Made by a program: the position numbers and the translations under genes
The notes under the pieces: model-generated
Database searches by the model: none
What the model saw: only the letters and a program-made list of their open reading frames with translations
What the model was told of the DNA's origin: nothing
Assembly (NCBI GenBank): GCA_018376905.1
Contig: JAHAAK010000005.1
Span: 25,407 to 89,406, forward strand
Direction of reading: 5' to 3'
DNA: 64,000 nt
DNA from: Collinsella sp.
GTDB lineage: Bacteria > Actinomycetota > Coriobacteriia > Coriobacteriales > Coriobacteriaceae
Shown: positions 1 to 7,777 of the stretch, in pieces
Numbering within the stretch: position 1 is the first letter of the stretch
Layout of the letters: each line of letters starts with the position of its first letter

Positions 1-1208
1 ATGATGAGGATGGACGTGCCGCCAAATGCCTGGATCAGATGGTTACCCGTGAAAGAGAAGATGATCGAAGGCACGATGGCGATGAGCGCCAAAAAGACAG
101 CGCTGGGAAGCGTAATCTTGTTGAGCGCGTTCTTGATGTAGGCCGCGGTAGCCCTGCCCGGACGGACGCCCGGAATAAAGCCGCCCTGCTTCTTAAGGTT
201 GTCGGCCGTGTCATCGGGGTTGAACACCATGGAGGTGTAGAAGTACGCGAAAAACACGATGAGGACAACGTTAAGCACCCAGTTGAGCCAGCCGCGCGAA
301 AGCGCAGAGGCAACTGCCTGGATCCAGCCGATGCCGGGGAAGAACACGGCAATCTGGGCCGGGAAGTACAGCAGCGCCGAAGCGAAGATGATCGGCACGA
401 CGCCCGCGGTGTTGACCTTGATGGGCAGGTAGGTGGTCTGGCCACCCATCATGCGACGGCCCACGACGCGCTTAGCGTAGGAGACCGGGATGCGGCGCTG
501 GCCGCGCTCAAGGAAAACAATCAGCGGGATAACCAGCAGGATGATGGCGCAGATGATCACCATGGTGATGATGCCACCGGCATTGCCCTCGGTGCTGGAG
601 AAGATAGCCTGCGGCAGACCGGCCATGATGTTCGCAAAGATGATCAGCGACATGCCATTGCCGATACCGCGCTGGGTGATGAGCTCACCAATCCACATGA
701 TCAGCATGGCGCCCGCGGTGAGCGTGCCGACGATCATGAGGTCGAAGATGATCTCGGGAGCGCCGGCACCATTAAAGCTGATGCCGAAGCTCTTAAAGAG
801 GAAGAGGTAACCCACGGAGTTGAGGATTGCCAGAGCCAGGGTGAGGTAACGCGAATACTGCGTAATCTTGGTCTGACCGACCTCGCCCTCGCGGGCAAGC
901 TCATGCAGGGAAGGCACAACGGCCTGGAGCATCTGGAGGATGATCGAGCTGGTGATGTAAGGCATGATGCCCAGCGAAAACACCGACACATAGCTCAACG
1001 CGCCGCCAGAGAAAAGATTCAGGAGGGCCATAGCACCTGCGGCGACCGAATTGTTATCGGTCGAGAAAAGGCCCAGCATCCCCTGGAAGGGAATGCCGGG
1101 CACAGGAACGTGCGCACCAATGCGGTACACGACGAGCATAGCTATGGTAAAAAGAATCTTTTCGCGCAATTCTTTGATGCGGAAAGCATTCTTAAGACCA
1201 TTTAGCAC
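1..1208 (-). CDS. secY: Protein translocase subunit SecY (partial, C-terminus off the window)
   Basis: SecY is the channel subunit of the SecYEG translocon in the cytoplasmic membrane. The reading frame starts at a GTG at 1208 (VLNGLKNAFRIKELREKILF), overlapping the rplO stop by 7 bases, which indicates translational coupling. An ATG at 1201 is out of frame and hits a stop within 20 codons, so it is not the start. Hydrophobic segments recur through the visible ~400 residues, and the SecY-typical stretch GERGIGNG-like QRGIGNGMSLIIFANI is present. The gene runs off the left edge, so the last cytoplasmic tail is not seen. It is the most distal gene visible in the rplE-secY block. Confidence 0.97.
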   Translation of the reverse strand, partial: MLNGLKNAFRIKELREKILFTIAMLVVYRIGAHVPVPGIPFQGMLGLFSTDNNSVAAGAMALLNLFSGGALSYVSVFSLGIMPYITSSIILQMLQAVVPSLHELAREGEVGQTKITQYSRYLTLALAILNSVGYLFLFKSFGISFNGAGAPEIIFDLMIVGTLTAGAMLIMWIGELITQRGIGNGMSLIIFANIMAGLPQAIFSSTEGNAGGIITMVIICAIILLVIPLIVFLERGQRRIPVSYAKRVVGRRMMGGQTTYLPIKVNTAGVVPIIFASALLYFPAQIAVFFPGIGWIQAVASALSRGWLNWVLNVVLIVFFAYFYTSMVFNPDDTADNLKKQGGFIPGVRPGRATAAYIKNALNKITLPSAVFLALIAIVPSIIFSFTGNHLIQAFGGTSILI

Positions 1209-1651
1209 GGCAGCTCGACCTTTCCGCCGGCGGCCTCGATCTTGGCCTGCGCAGAAGCGCTGACCTTGTCGACCTTGACCGTGAACTTCTTGGTGAGCTC
1301 ACCATTGCCGAGCACCTTGACGGGCTCGAACTCGCTCTTGGTGATGCGAGCGGCCTTAAGAGCGGCACCGTCGATCACAGCGCCGTCCTCGAACTTACGC
1401 TCGAGACGCTCAACGTTAACAGCGGTGTACTCGATACGACGGGGGTTACGGAAGCCCGGAAGCTTGGGCAGGCGCATAGCCAGCGGAGTCTGGCCACCCT
1501 CGAAGCCGGCACCCTTGGTGCCGCCAGAGCGGGAACCCTGGCCCTTCTGACCGCGGCCAGAAGTGGTGCCGTGACCCGAAGAATTGCCACGGCCGACGCG
1601 CTTGCGGTTCTTGGTGGAACCGGGCGCGGGAGTAAGATCGTGAAGCTGCAT
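1202..1651 (-). CDS. rplO: 50S ribosomal protein L15
   Basis: L15 (149 aa) is a late-assembly protein of the large subunit. The N-terminus MQLHDLTPAPGSTKNRKRVG and the Gly/Arg-rich stretch (GRGNSSGHGTTSGRGQKGQ) at residues ~20-40 are diagnostic. It lies 3 bases downstream of rpmD and overlaps the secY start. Length and order (rpmD-rplO-secY) match the canonical spc operon. Confidence 0.98.
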   Translation of the reverse strand: MQLHDLTPAPGSTKNRKRVGRGNSSGHGTTSGRGQKGQGSRSGGTKGAGFEGGQTPLAMRLPKLPGFRNPRRIEYTAVNVERLERKFEDGAVIDGAALKAARITKSEFEPVKVLGNGELTKKFTVKVDKVSASAQAKIEAAGGKVELPC

Positions 1652-1654
1652 TTG

Positions 1655-1837
1655 CTACTCCTCTACAATCTCGACAAGGTGCTTGACCTTGAAGATCATG
1701 CCGCGGACGGACTCGTTGTCAGCAATCTCGCGAACCTCGCGGATCCTGTGGAGACCGAGGGCACGGACAGTACGGACCTGGTCCTGCTTGCAACCGTTGG
1801 TGCTGCGGACCTGCTTGATCTTGATGGTGTCAGCCAT
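1655..1837 (-). CDS. rpmD: 50S ribosomal protein L30
   Basis: L30 is a 60-aa large-subunit protein. The sequence begins MADTIKIKQVRSTNGCKQDQ and carries the family segment TVRALGLHRIREVRE near residues 23-38. It starts 2 bases after the rpsE stop. Bacterial L30 is normally 58-61 aa, so it is full length. Confidence 0.97.
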   Translation of the reverse strand: MADTIKIKQVRSTNGCKQDQVRTVRALGLHRIREVREIADNESVRGMIFKVKHLVEIVEE

Positions 1838-1839
1838 GC

Positions 1840-2364
1840 TTAGTTCTCCTTACCGACGAACATCTCGGAGACCGTCAGGCCACGGCGAGCCGCGACGTCC
1901 TCAGGGCTGGAGAGCTCCTTGAGGCCCTCGACGGCAGCCTTGATGATGTTGAGGCCGTTGTCGGTACCGAGGGACTTGGACAGGACGTTCTTGATGCCAG
2001 CAAGCTCAAAGAGGGGACGCACAGCGCCGCCGGCGATAACGCCGGTACCCTCGACAGCGGGCTTGATGATGATGCGGCCGGCACCAAAGTGGCCGAGAAC
2101 CTCGTGCGGGATGGTGCCCTGCTCGGTCACCGGCACGTGGAACATGTTCTTCTTGGCATCGAGAGATGCCTTGGAGATGGCCATGGGCACCTCAGCGGAC
2201 TTGCCCATGCCAACGCCGACGTTGCCCTTACCGTCGCCAACGACGACGAGAGCGACGAGGCTCATGCGACGACCACCCTTGACGGTCTTCGACACGCGGT
2301 TGATGTAAACGACGCGCTCCTCGAACTCGGAGGCCTCGCGCTGCTGCTTCTGATTACGAGCCAT
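1840..2364 (-). CDS. rpsE: 30S ribosomal protein S5
   Basis: S5 (174 aa) helps decoding fidelity in the small subunit. The N-terminal double-stranded RNA-binding domain (EFEERVVYINRVSKTVKGG, residues ~14-33) is followed by the conserved GKGNVGVGMGKSAEVPMAI loop (~49-67) and a C-terminal S5 domain with GGAVRPLFELAGIKNVLSK. It is preceded by an AGGAGG-type ribosome binding site and sits 14 bases after rplR. Confidence 0.98.
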   Translation of the reverse strand: MARNQKQQREASEFEERVVYINRVSKTVKGGRRMSLVALVVVGDGKGNVGVGMGKSAEVPMAISKASLDAKKNMFHVPVTEQGTIPHEVLGHFGAGRIIIKPAVEGTGVIAGGAVRPLFELAGIKNVLSKSLGTDNGLNIIKAAVEGLKELSSPEDVAARRGLTVSEMFVGKEN

Positions 2365-2378
2365 GTGCTACATACCTC

Positions 2379-2747
2379 CTAGAACTCGAGACCGGCGGCA
2401 CGAGCACCGTCGGCGAGGGCCTTGACGCGGCCATGGTAGATACGGCCACCGCGATCGAAGGCGACCTTGGTGATGCCGGCCTCGATGGCGCGCTTGCCAA
2501 CGAGCTGACCGACCTTCTCCGCAGCCTCCTTGTTCGAGGTGTGGGTGCCCTTGAACTCGGCCTCGAGGGTCGAGGCAGAGACGAGCGTCAGGCTGGAGCC
2601 CTTGCTGTCGTCGATGATCTGGGCATAGATGTTGGCGTTAGTACGGGTCACGCGAAGACGCGGACGCTCGGAGGTACCCGAGACCTTGCCGCGAACACGA
2701 CGCTGACGACGCTTGAGGCCTTCCAGCTTCGCCTTATGCTTGTTCAT
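2379..2747 (-). CDS. rplR: 50S ribosomal protein L18
   Basis: L18 (122 aa) binds 5S rRNA in the central protuberance. Seen: the basic N-terminus (MNKHKAKLEGLKRRQRRVRG), the RPRLRVTRTNANIYAQIIDD strand, and the C-terminal FDRGGRIYHGRVKALADGAR motif that is diagnostic of the family. It is separated from rplF by an unusually long 75-nt gap that contains a hairpin. Confidence 0.98.
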   Translation of the reverse strand: MNKHKAKLEGLKRRQRRVRGKVSGTSERPRLRVTRTNANIYAQIIDDSKGSSLTLVSASTLEAEFKGTHTSNKEAAEKVGQLVGKRAIEAGITKVAFDRGGRIYHGRVKALADGARAAGLEF

Positions 2748-2775
2748 ACGTAAACTCCTAAAAAGGTTGATCTTG

Positions 2776-2797
2776 CCAGCACCTGACGGGGTGCTGG
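2776..2797 (-). other. Hairpin in the rplF-rplR gap
   Basis: A perfect 8-bp stem (CCAGCACC / GGTGCTGG) with a 6-nt loop lies in the 75-nt gap between rplF and rplR. No T-tract follows in the transcription direction, so it is not a standard terminator. It may be an RNA processing or translational control element within the spc transcript, but this is inference. Confidence 0.5.
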
Positions 2798-2822
2798 TCT
2801 TATGCGAGTGAGTCGGTTACGA

Positions 2823-3359
2823 CTACTTGGCGGCCTTACCCAGCTTGCGGCGGATGTGCTCGCCAACGTAGTGGATACCCTTGCCCTTGTAAGGCTCGGG
2901 AGGACGATGGCCGCGGATCTCAGCGGCAATCTGACCGACCTGCTGCTTGTTGATACCCTTGACGTTCACGTGGGTGTTGTCGGGAACCTCGAAGGTGATG
3001 CCCTCGGGAGCCTCGACGATCACGGGGTGCGAGAAGCCCAGGGAGAACTCGAGGTTCTTGCCCTTCTGCTGCACGCGGTAACCGACGCCGGCGAGCTCGA
3101 GCTTCTTCTCGAAGCCCTCGGAAACGCCAACAACCATGTTGTGGATGAGGGCGCGGGTGAGGCCGTGGCGGGCACGGGTCTCACGCTCGTCGTCGGGACG
3201 GGAAACGGTGAGGACGTTGTCCTCGACGTTGATAGCGAGCTTCTCAAAGACATCGAGCTCGAGCTGGCCCTTGGGGCCCTTGACGACAACGTTGTTGCCG
3301 TTGACTGCCACTTCGACTCCGGCGGGAATCTGGACAGGCTTATTACCGATACGAGACAC
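2823..3359 (-). CDS. rplF: 50S ribosomal protein L6
   Basis: L6 (178 aa) lies near the factor-binding site of the large subunit. The start MSRIGNKPVQIPAGVEV and the C-terminal signature of the second L6 domain (GQIAAEIRGHRPPEPYKGKG, residues ~140-160, then IHYVGEHIRRK) are both present. Length is typical (175-180 aa). It follows rpsH by 33 bases. Confidence 0.98.
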   Translation of the reverse strand: MSRIGNKPVQIPAGVEVAVNGNNVVVKGPKGQLELDVFEKLAINVEDNVLTVSRPDDERETRARHGLTRALIHNMVVGVSEGFEKKLELAGVGYRVQQKGKNLEFSLGFSHPVIVEAPEGITFEVPDNTHVNVKGINKQQVGQIAAEIRGHRPPEPYKGKGIHYVGEHIRRKLGKAAK

Positions 3360-3392
3360 GGTGATCTCCTTTCCTTCTACCTACCGAGCGAA

Positions 3393-3791
3393 TTACCAGA
3401 CGTAAGCGATGATCTCGCCGCCGACGTTGTGCTTGCGAGCATCGCGGTCGGTCATGACGCCATGGCTGGTGGAAATAATGGCGGTACCAAGGCCACCGCG
3501 GACGCGGGGCATGTCGGCAACGCCGGTGTACTTACGCAGGCCCGGCTTGGAAATGCGGCGGATGCCGTTGATGACCTTAGCCTTCTTGGGACCATACTTA
3601 AGCGTGATGTGCAGAGTCTTCTGGGGAACGGTGTCCTCGACATCGTAGCCCTCGATGTAGCCCTCCTCGTGCAGAACACGAGCGATCTCGACGAGCTTCT
3701 TGCTGCTCGGCATGGAGACCGTGGCCTTGTTCACAGAGTTAGCGTTACGGATGCGCGTAAGCATATCTGCGATCGGGTCTGTAAGGTTCAT
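3393..3791 (-). CDS. rpsH: 30S ribosomal protein S8
   Basis: S8 (132 aa) binds the central domain of 16S rRNA and in Escherichia coli represses the spc operon. It begins MNLTDPIADMLTRIRNANSV and ends with the GGEIIAYVW family tail. The region between it and rpsN (3792-3910) shows no clear structure. Confidence 0.98.
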   Translation of the reverse strand: MNLTDPIADMLTRIRNANSVNKATVSMPSSKKLVEIARVLHEEGYIEGYDVEDTVPQKTLHITLKYGPKKAKVINGIRRISKPGLRKYTGVADMPRVRGGLGTAIISTSHGVMTDRDARKHNVGGEIIAYVW

Positions 3792-3910
3792 ACAGATTCT
3801 CCTTCGTTCTTGATGAACACGTGCTCTTGGTTCTTCGCCGCCCTTAACGGCAAAGCCTTTTTAGCGCGTTTTCCCTGTTCCAAACTGATGCTTGAAACGC
3901 TGGTAGTGAC

Positions 3911-4096
3911 TTACCAGCTGGCCTTCTTAACGCCGGGAAGCTCGCCCTTGAGTGCAAGCTCGCGGAAGCAGACGCGGCACAGGCCGAACTTGCGGTACAC
4001 AGAGTGCGGACGGCCGCAGCGCTGGCAGCGCGTGTACTCACGAGTAGAGAACTTCTGCTTGCGATTGCACTTGACGATCATCGATGTCTTAGCCAC
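3911..4096 (-). CDS. rpsN: 30S ribosomal protein S14, zinc-binding type Z
   Basis: This 61-aa S14 is the short zinc-ribbon form (rpsZ): two CxxC pairs (CQRCGRP at ~24-30 and CRVCFRE at ~40-46) bind Zn. The start MAKTSMIVKCNRKQKFSTRE is typical of Gram-positive bacteria. An AGGAGGATAT-type ribosome binding site precedes the start. The zinc-free paralog is not in this window. Confidence 0.97.
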   Translation of the reverse strand: MAKTSMIVKCNRKQKFSTREYTRCQRCGRPHSVYRKFGLCRVCFRELALKGELPGVKKASW

Positions 4097-4130
4097 TTAT
4101 ATCCTCCTCACATAGAGTATTGTTCGCCCC

Positions 4131-4160
4131 AAGCGCCGCCCCCTTGTGGGAACGGCGCTT
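4131..4160 (-). other. Hairpin between rplE and rpsN
   Basis: AAGCGCCG (4131-4138) pairs perfectly with CGGCGCTT (4153-4160), with a CCC/GGG extension inside, giving a stable stem in the 79-nt gap between rplE and rpsN. No T-run follows. In other bacteria S8 represses through an RNA stem near rplE, so a regulatory role is possible but unproven. Confidence 0.45.
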
Positions 4161-4175
4161 ATAGGGCAGGTGAAC

Positions 4176-4733
4176 CTATTTCTTGAACGGGAAACCGAAG
4201 GCGTCCAGAAGGGCCTTGGCCTCCTCATCGGTGTTGGCGGTGGTCACGAAAGTGATGTCCATACCACGCTGGTGATCGACGGAATCGAAGTCGATCTCGG
4301 GGAAGATGAGCTGCTCGGTGACGCCCATGGAGAAGTTACCACGGCCGTCGAAGCTCTTGGCGGAAATGCCGCGGAAGTCGCGGATACGGGGGATCGCGAC
4401 GGAGGTCAGACGATCGAAGAACTCCCACATACGGTCGCCACGCAGGGTAACCTTGCAGCCGATCGGCATACCAGCGCGCAGGCGGAAGGTAGCGATGGAC
4501 TTACGGGCACGGGTGATCATCGGCTGCTGTCCGGTGATGGCGCGCAGGTCGCGCACGGCACCGTCGATGGCCTTGGAATCGGTAGCGGCCTCGCCGACAC
4601 CCATGTTCACGACGATCTTCTCAAACTTGGGGATCATCATGACGTTCTCGTACTGGAACTTGTCCTGAAGCTGCTGCTTGACCTCGTTGTTGTACTTGGT
4701 CTTCAGACGCGGCACATACTTCTCTTCTGCCAT
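4176..4733 (-). CDS. rplE: 50S ribosomal protein L5
   Basis: L5 (185 aa) contacts 5S rRNA and the P-site tRNA. The segment PKFEKIVVNMGVGEAATDSK (~37-56) and the ARKSIATFRLRAGMPIGCKV stretch are family signatures, with the FPEIDFD motif near the C-terminus. Normally rplE directly follows rplX; here it is the first gene of its ribosomal block and rplX lies 38.5 kb away. An upstream promoter candidate explains its expression. Confidence 0.98.
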   Translation of the reverse strand: MAEEKYVPRLKTKYNNEVKQQLQDKFQYENVMMIPKFEKIVVNMGVGEAATDSKAIDGAVRDLRAITGQQPMITRARKSIATFRLRAGMPIGCKVTLRGDRMWEFFDRLTSVAIPRIRDFRGISAKSFDGRGNFSMGVTEQLIFPEIDFDSVDHQRGMDITFVTTANTDEEAKALLDAFGFPFKK

Positions 4734-4870
4734 TGTTCACTCCTTCTTGGGGTTTTAAGCACGGGGCGTGGCCACGATGGGTTGTCCTCGTGCCTCCTGG
4801 CTGCATCCGCGCCGCTCATGGCATTTTGCGGTTTGGACTCGACGCAGCAGGAGCCGACAAAACAATCGGT

Positions 4871-4899
4871 ACTATACGCGCATCGTGAGCGTATTTCCA
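4871..4899 (-). promoter_or_regulatory. Candidate sigma-70-type promoter for the rplE-secY block
   Basis: On the minus strand TGGAAA (4899-4894) and TATAGT (4876-4871) are separated by exactly 17 bp, about 140 bp upstream of the rplE start. The spacer overlaps a dyad, ATACGC / GCGTAT. This is the best promoter match in the 311-bp gap between xdhC and rplE. Its existence fits a ribosomal block that has lost its upstream partners. Confidence 0.5.
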
Positions 4900-4961
4900 G
4901 AAAAACCTCGTCTGCCTGCACAACTCCACAACTCCCCCGCACAAATGGGTCCCAACAAGCA

Positions 4962-5026
4962 GTTGCGGTGAAATAGGGACTGTTGGGCGGCCTAACAGGC
5001 TTAAACAATCCGTATTTCACCGCAAC
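4962..5026. repeat. 23-bp inverted repeat (foldback, REP-like) at the rplE/xdhC junction
   Basis: Arms at 4962-4984 and 5004-5026 match at 20 of 23 positions as reverse complements (arm begins GTTGCGGTGAAATA), with a 19-nt loop. No T-run follows on either strand, so it is not an ordinary terminator. It sits where the ribosomal cluster is interrupted. The remainder of the 4734-5044 gap holds the promoter candidate and nothing else recognisable. Confidence 0.75.
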
Positions 5027-5044
5027 TTATTGGTGGGGATGCGA

Positions 5045-6088
5045 TTAGCGCTTGCGGGGGACGAGCTTGGTGCGGCGCAGGTGGATCATCTCGGCGGCGA
5101 TGGAGATGGCGATCTCCTCGGGGTCCTCGGCCTCGATGGCAACGCCGATCGGAAGGTGCAGCTCGCCGATCTGGTCCTGCGTAAAGCCTTCCTGCTCCAG
5201 GCGGGCACGCACAAAGGCCGTCTTGCGGCGCGAGCCCAGACAGCCCAGGTAGGCAGGCTTGGCGCGCATGGCCTGAATCACCACGTCGATATCGGACTTG
5301 TGACCCGCCGTGGCGACGACCACCAGGTCGCGCGGACCGATGGGGCACAGCTCGCTCAGGTTCTTGTAATCGACCAAGCGACGATCGTAGACACCGGGCA
5401 CCCAATCGGGGGTCAGCGTGCCGGGGCGGTCGTCGCACGCCACGACGGCAAAGCCCGCCGCCGTGAGCACCCGCGCCGTCGCGGCGCCCACGTGGCCGCA
5501 GCCAAAGATATAGGTCAGGCCCTCGGGGCAGAGCGTCTCGATGTGCGCCGCGGGAATTTCGGAGGCGGCGTTGGTGTAGGTGACCTTACTCCCCTCCTCC
5601 ACCAGCGAAAGCTCGGGGCAGCCGGCAATGGTATGGCGCGATGCCTCGCCATGGTACTCGACCACATCGCCCTCCAGGGCCTGAATGACAAACGGTTCAA
5701 AGTCGATGACGAAGTCGCCGATACGTCGATACGTCAAGACGTCGGCAATTTCCTGGAACAACGGTGCCTGGATCGCATCCAGATGCAGATAGCACAGGCA
5801 GATGGCTCCGCCGCAGATCATACCGGTATCGGAGTTCTCGCCGCCCATGGTGTAGCGGACCAGACGCGATTGCCCCGCGGCCAGCAGCTCTCGCGCCTCG
5901 TCCAGCGCAAAAAGCTCGATCTTGCCGCCGCCGATGGTGCCCGCCTGGCTACCGTCGGCAAAGACGGCCATCCAGGCGCCCACGCCGCGCGGCGACGACC
6001 CCGCCGTGCCGGCCACGACCACGAGCTCGCACGTCTCGCCAGCACGCAGGGCGACAAGCGCCGCATTCACAGCATCGAGCTTTTCCAT
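5045..6088 (-). CDS. xdhC: XdhC/CoxI family accessory protein for molybdenum hydroxylases
   Basis: 347-aa protein of the XdhC/CoxI family, which helps load and sulfurate/selenate the molybdenum cofactor of xanthine-dehydrogenase-type enzymes in the cytoplasm. Seen: N-terminal CoxI-like part with GSSPRGVGAWM (~30-40) and GTIGGGKIE (~50-58), a Cys pair segment MICGGAICLCYL (~90-101), and a C-terminal Rossmann domain starting YIFGCGHVG (~193-201). The start has an AAGGCGG ribosome binding site. It is 9 bases downstream of yqeB, so the two are one operon. It likely serves the selenium-type xanthine dehydrogenase encoded at 26472-29249. Confidence 0.9.
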   Translation of the reverse strand: MEKLDAVNAALVALRAGETCELVVVAGTAGSSPRGVGAWMAVFADGSQAGTIGGGKIELFALDEARELLAAGQSRLVRYTMGGENSDTGMICGGAICLCYLHLDAIQAPLFQEIADVLTYRRIGDFVIDFEPFVIQALEGDVVEYHGEASRHTIAGCPELSLVEEGSKVTYTNAASEIPAAHIETLCPEGLTYIFGCGHVGAATARVLTAAGFAVVACDDRPGTLTPDWVPGVYDRRLVDYKNLSELCPIGPRDLVVVATAGHKSDIDVVIQAMRAKPAYLGCLGSRRKTAFVRARLEQEGFTQDQIGELHLPIGVAIEAEDPEEIAISIAAEMIHLRRTKLVPRKR

Positions 6089-6097
6089 TGCCGCCTT

Positions 6098-6892
6098 CTA
6101 TCCTCTAAAGATATCGGTAAGCATAGCGAGTGCCTCGAGCACGCCGCCGCCGACCGACGTCGCCTTGTCCGAAATGTAGTTGATATAGCTGGCATCGCCG
6201 CGCGGATCGACATCGGCGCATTTAAAGCCCTCAGTCACCTGCACGCCGTTCGCCAAAAGCCCGCGCAGACAGCCATCGATCTGCGTGCACATGGGCGAAT
6301 CGCCCGCGTAGCCAATCACGTCTCCGGCGCTCACGATGTCGCCGATCGCGCGGTCGGACCGAAACACGCCGGCGGCGGGGCTGTGGATAACGCGCTCTCT
6401 GCCATAGCCAGCGATAATGCCCGGCACGCCCGTGTTGGGTTGGGGCGAACCCTGGGTAATGACACGGCCCAGGAAATGCCCGCGCATGGTCTCGACCACG
6501 GCGTCGCAATCGACCGGCGCGGTAAAGCCCGGCCCCACGGCGATGACGGTAGGCGCCATGTCGCGCGTGGTGCCCAGGTTGCGCTTGGCCAGAATCGCGT
6601 CGACCACAGCCGCGGGTTTAAGCTCATCGAGCATCTTGGCCTGAGGGTCCACCACGACGGCAACATCCCCCGCTTGGGTAATCTCGAGCGCCTCTGCCGG
6701 CGTCTGCGCCAAGCGAGCGCGAATGCCCTCGACCTGGACCTCGCCCAGGCGAATAGCCTCGCAAAAACTGACTGTGCGGCGGATGCACGTGGGAACCGCG
6801 ATATCGGCCATAACGACCGACACGCCGGCGCGCACCAAGCGAGCGGCGACACCCGTGGCGATATCGCCGGCGCCGCGAACATAAACGAGCAT
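6098..6892 (-). CDS. yqeB: YqeB, selenium-dependent molybdenum hydroxylase accessory protein (EF2563 family)
   Basis: 264-aa protein matching the YqeB/EF2563 family, found next to selenium-dependent molybdenum hydroxylases and thought to act in maturing their labile selenium cofactor. Features: an N-terminal nucleotide-binding start LVYVRGAGDIATGVAARL, and the central segment QGSPQPNTGVPGIIAGYG, then HSPAAGVF. The start has a GGGAGG ribosome binding site. It is divergent from yqeC across 102 bp and leads the yqeB-xdhC operon. The biochemical activity of the family is not established. Confidence 0.88.
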   Translation of the reverse strand: MLVYVRGAGDIATGVAARLVRAGVSVVMADIAVPTCIRRTVSFCEAIRLGEVQVEGIRARLAQTPAEALEITQAGDVAVVVDPQAKMLDELKPAAVVDAILAKRNLGTTRDMAPTVIAVGPGFTAPVDCDAVVETMRGHFLGRVITQGSPQPNTGVPGIIAGYGRERVIHSPAAGVFRSDRAIGDIVSAGDVIGYAGDSPMCTQIDGCLRGLLANGVQVTEGFKCADVDPRGDASYINYISDKATSVGGGVLEALAMLTDIFRG

Positions 6893-6994
6893 TCCCGGGG
6901 CACCTCCCTGTGCTACGGTTTGAGCAGAGCAAAAGCGGTTCGACCGCTACTCTGATGATTATTTATTATCACAGTATTATACGGCGGTGAACAG

Positions 6995-7732
6995 ATGGAA
7001 ACGGTTAGCGGCAATCTTGCCTCGGCGCTCAGGATCGAGCCGGGCATTACCGCGATTATCGGCAGCGGCGGCAAGTCGACGTTGCTCAAAACGCTGGGTC
7101 TTGAGCTCATGCGCGCTGGCGGCCGCGTGCTCCTCTGCACCACCACGCATATGTTTCCCGTCGCCGGCGTGCCATGGGACGGGTCGAGCCGTCACCTGGA
7201 CGCCGCGCCTTGGAAGCCGGGGGCCCTGCATGTTCCCGGCTGTACCTGCGAGGCATGCGCTGGCATGAGCCGCGGAAGTATCTGCCAGGCGGGTGTTTTG
7301 GACCCCGAGACGGGTAAGCTCTCCGCCCCCGCCGAGCCGCTCAACGAGCTGGCGCAGCGCTTTGACTATGTGTTGGCCGAGGCAGATGGCAGCAAGCGAC
7401 TCCCGCTCAAGGCGCATGCCGCCTGGGAGCCGGTAATTCCCGCCGCCGCGGCAAACGTTGTCTGGGTCGTCGGCGCCTCGGGGCTGGGCAAGCCCGTCGC
7501 CGAGGTTGTCCACCGCCCCGAGCTCTTCTGCGAGCGCTGCGGCTGCGAGCCCACCGACGCTGCCACCTCAGAGCACGTCGCCATGGTGCTCAATGCCGAG
7601 CTGCGGATGCTGGACCTCGACAATGTCCGCGTCATGCTCAACCAAGTCGACAAGCTCAGCGACCCGGCTATGGCCGACCGCTTTGAGGCTGCCCTCGGCA
7701 GCCCCATCGTCGCCACCAGCCTCCAGGGGTAG
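6995..7732 (+). CDS. yqeC: YqeC, putative selenium cofactor biosynthesis protein
   Basis: 245-aa protein with an N-terminal P-loop-like motif IIGSGGKSTLLKTLG (~21-35) followed by CTTTHMFPV, the hallmark of the YqeC family (selenium-dependent hydroxylase system). Internal EADGSKRLPLKAH (~130-142) is also typical. A CxCxxC segment (CTCEAC) and ERCGCEPTD suggest metal contact. It is convergent with hyuA (45-bp gap) and divergent from yqeB. Exact reaction unknown; the family co-occurs with YqeB and selenium-type XdhD. Confidence 0.88.
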   Translation: METVSGNLASALRIEPGITAIIGSGGKSTLLKTLGLELMRAGGRVLLCTTTHMFPVAGVPWDGSSRHLDAAPWKPGALHVPGCTCEACAGMSRGSICQAGVLDPETGKLSAPAEPLNELAQRFDYVLAEADGSKRLPLKAHAAWEPVIPAAAANVVWVVGASGLGKPVAEVVHRPELFCERCGCEPTDAATSEHVAMVLNAELRMLDLDNVRVMLNQVDKLSDPAMADRFEAALGSPIVATSLQG

Positions 7733-7777
7733 CTAAAAGAGCCCCGTCCCAAATTAGCTACCCCGGCACTCCCCCCG

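Noticed and set aside
1..1201. secY start at the ATG immediately after the rplO stop (1201)
   Set aside because: That frame hits a stop codon after 19 codons; the GTG at 1208 gives the correct SecY sequence.
2802..4115. 437-codon plus-strand open frame over rplF, rpsH and rpsN
   Set aside because: Antisense shadow of ribosomal genes without start signals.
5030..6955. 641-codon plus-strand open frame over xdhC and yqeB
   Set aside because: Composition is His/Arg/Gly-rich shadow coding; the minus-strand genes have family motifs and ribosome binding sites.
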